Source: Pocillopora verrucosa
Taxonomy: Eukaryota > Cnidaria > Anthozoa > Scleractinia > Pocilloporidae
Assembly: GCF_036669915.1 (NCBI RefSeq)
Contig: NC_089312.1
Location: 19,526,817 to 19,590,816 of the forward strand
DNA length: 64,000 nt
Direction of reading: 5' to 3'
How positions within the stretch are numbered: the first letter of the stretch is position 1; every line of letters starts with the position of its first letter. The position numbers were made by a program, and so were the translations under genes. The notes below the pieces were generated by a model. The model saw only the letters and a list, made by a program, of their open reading frames with translations, ran no database searches and had not been told where the DNA came from. Of this stretch, positions 61,728-64,000 are shown piece by piece.

Positions 61728-64000
61728 CCTCAGGAAAATTGCCTCTTATTAGCTGCTTTCTTGTTTTGAATTTTGAGAGGAGTATTTAGGAAAATATCGA
61801 AAGTAGAATGCACTAGTCAAACATGTAGCAGCAGTGCTGGAAACACGAAGGCACTGTCGGCCAACGGCTATTTTTTTGGAATAGTTTATGACCGCCGTTT
61901 CAAGCCCTACCTGTGCTCAATTCCATGAACACGGAATATTTTAAAACTTGTCAAACCTTCGTAACACTGCTGTATCTATTTCAGTTCAAGAGCATAATGC
62001 ATATGTACTCTGTAAATTGAACTAACCAAAATTTGAGCACAAGAGGAGGTTTCAAAACTCTTAAAAAGCTAATATGCCAATATTCAAACTACTGAGCACC
62101 ATTACCTTCTTTGGTGGTTTTAAAAACTTACTTGATTTTCTATTCATAAATGAACTACATTCAACTGGCATTCAGCGTAATCCGTATAAAGAAGCTGTTG
62201 TTCTTCACTTGGTAACATGATATATAGAAAACGAAGTAAAATGATGGTGGTTGAAACATTACGCTTTCAATCCGTGGAATTCAGTATGCCTTTCATTGCT
62301 CTGCAAGACAGATCTTTTGTTTGGTAGTCTCCTGTCTCTGGTCGAATTAATCATTTATCGCCTCGAACCTGTCGGTGAAATTACGAGACCTTTGCATCAG
62401 ACTGCAAATGTATGGCCACTGTATAGCATTTGATTGGTTGGAATCACTTAGCTTGTGTTACCCTAAAATGCATAAGTCCCAACTTTTGACAGGAATAACA
62501 GTGATGGTAAAGCAAGCTTAAAACAGCAGAAATCGCCACACCGAGTCACACAACGCGTGACGCATTCATGAATAATCGTTGGCTTTTTCTCGAGACGTGA
62601 GCTTGGGCCGCCTGTGATTAGACCGCGGGATTTCCCAAATCAATGTAATCCAATGATTTGAACTTACGAGAGTACCTTGCAGGCGTAATGAAAGGACTTT
62701 TTGCGCTTTTATAATATGTTAGTTTTAACTCAAGATTTTCGCTTTTTCAAATTTCGTCTTGTTCTAAGCTACGAGTCTTAAATAATGTAAAATCCCAAAT
62801 TTTATGCCTGAAGCTATGAACTTACAGAGGGCAATGATGTTGATGTCAGCCAGCAATCTGATTAACCACAACATTAATAGTAACTGCTATGGGGTAGAAA
62901 CCCCACTGAAAAATTAAAACTGGCGGACTAAGGATTGTCGTACAAGGAAAACGTTTTAGGAATATTAGTTGCGATGATGAGTTACTTATTTTATTTGGGT
63001 ATCAAGTAAAGCACTTATCATAAGTGGATCAGTTTCCTGTGGAAACTGGCAAGCAAATATTGTTTTGATTACCCTGAATGAGTCAGGTAATACACGATGA
63101 CATACCCATGAGAAGAAATACGATGTAAGTATCAAACCACAAACTCACATTCAGTATCCTCAACTGTATTCAAAGTAATTCAAAGAAAGCTTTTATCAAG
63201 TCTAATCTTGAGCTTTCCTTTAGCTTTTCCAACAAATTTAAGAGCTTTAATTTTAGTTATTACCCATTGTTAACACCTACGTGTTTTCTTCAGGGGTTTG
63301 ACTATGAATATTTAGAGGATCTTTAAAGGTATTCTACCTTGAAAAGTCAATTTTTATTGAATCTGATTATGACAACCATGCTTCACAAGTAGACGATCGA
63401 AGGACATCAGTTATATCCTCACTTATGATCTCTTGGTCATACACATCTTGACTCACTGTACTATTCCTGTCTGAAGAGGAATTTATTGAGTCAAAACAGA
63501 GAAACACCTGCTAACATGACATAAGTCTTCCAGCAGCCTTAACGGCATACCATTAATGTTTCAGTGTACCAGTCTATAGTAGGAAAGTGGTTAAAACTTG
63601 CCTTTATATGTGTCTTATTAGGAAGAGATCCCGTGAGAAAAGGGATCATTTTGAGGATCAAATTATACACCTTAAAGAGTGTCGAAATAATTATTATTCG
63701 TTACATTTCCATTCATTATTGAACATCACCAGTCGCTTCAAGCTGGCGGGTGTCCTCGATCGAGTTGCTTAGGTCACAGCATGCAATAAGCTTCCTGAGG
63801 TTCGTTGCATAACCAACACAAGAAGATGAGAAAAAATCAAATAGGTAGTAACAAATACCATATTACACAAACTGTGCTGAGGTGTGAAGGGATACCGCCT
63901 TTATACTACCGTTGGATTCATAAACAATTTTAAATTTGAGGTGCAATAGCTGAATTGCATTTAGGTAATTTCCTCGGTTGACTGACAATCGTCAAATCAG
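61728..64000. other. Gene-free right end
   Basis: No coding region or recognised repeat. It should contain the K2P-H promoter, but I cannot place it. Confidence 0.6.

Overview
The window is eukaryotic nuclear DNA. Its genes are split by GT-AG introns, it is AT-rich and full of short repeats, and its proteins are metazoan. The foldback and terminal-inverted-repeat families, together with a lineage expansion of potassium channels, suggest a cnidarian, most likely an anthozoan such as a stony coral. The phylum is an inference; no marker gene settles it. All ten recognised protein-coding genes lie on the minus strand.

Region 1 (1-12.4 kb) holds the 5' half of an ANKHD1/ANKRD17 (Drosophila mask) ortholog. 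I placed eighteen coding exons with consistent phases, encoding about 1,174 residues: an acidic N-terminus, 15 ankyrin repeats, a short linker and 8 further repeats. The gene runs off the left edge, so the KH domain is not seen. A likely promoter/5'UTR with two YY1-like motifs lies at 12.24-12.42 kb.

Region 2 (12.4-24.3 kb) holds repeats (a near-perfect foldback at 16.57-16.94 kb and several small inverted-terminal elements) and an intronless-CDS C2H2 zinc-finger gene with 18 fingers. A 5-kb intron in its 5'UTR probably leads back to a first exon near 24.1 kb.

Region 3 (25.5-61.8 kb) is a tandem array of eight two-pore-domain (K2P, KCNK family) potassium channel genes, here called K2P-A (left) to K2P-H (right). 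Each has two exons. The single intron splits the codon of the first glycine of the first selectivity filter, the classic K2P intron site. All eight reading frames are intact, with filters of GYG type in P1 and GFGD type in P2. K2P-B and K2P-C come from a recent segmental duplication of more than 3 kb. Because each channel is a half-pore that must dimerise, the array could supply many homo- and heterodimer combinations.

The space between the channel genes carries mobile-element debris: a terminal-inverted-repeat element with a tRNA-like (A box/B box) module, a four-copy TTAACCC-ended family, a foldback nested in a duplicated block, a degenerate minisatellite, and a 3.7-kb composite structure (53.69-57.38 kb) bounded by about 600-bp inverted arms. 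The last 2.3 kb shows nothing recognisable.
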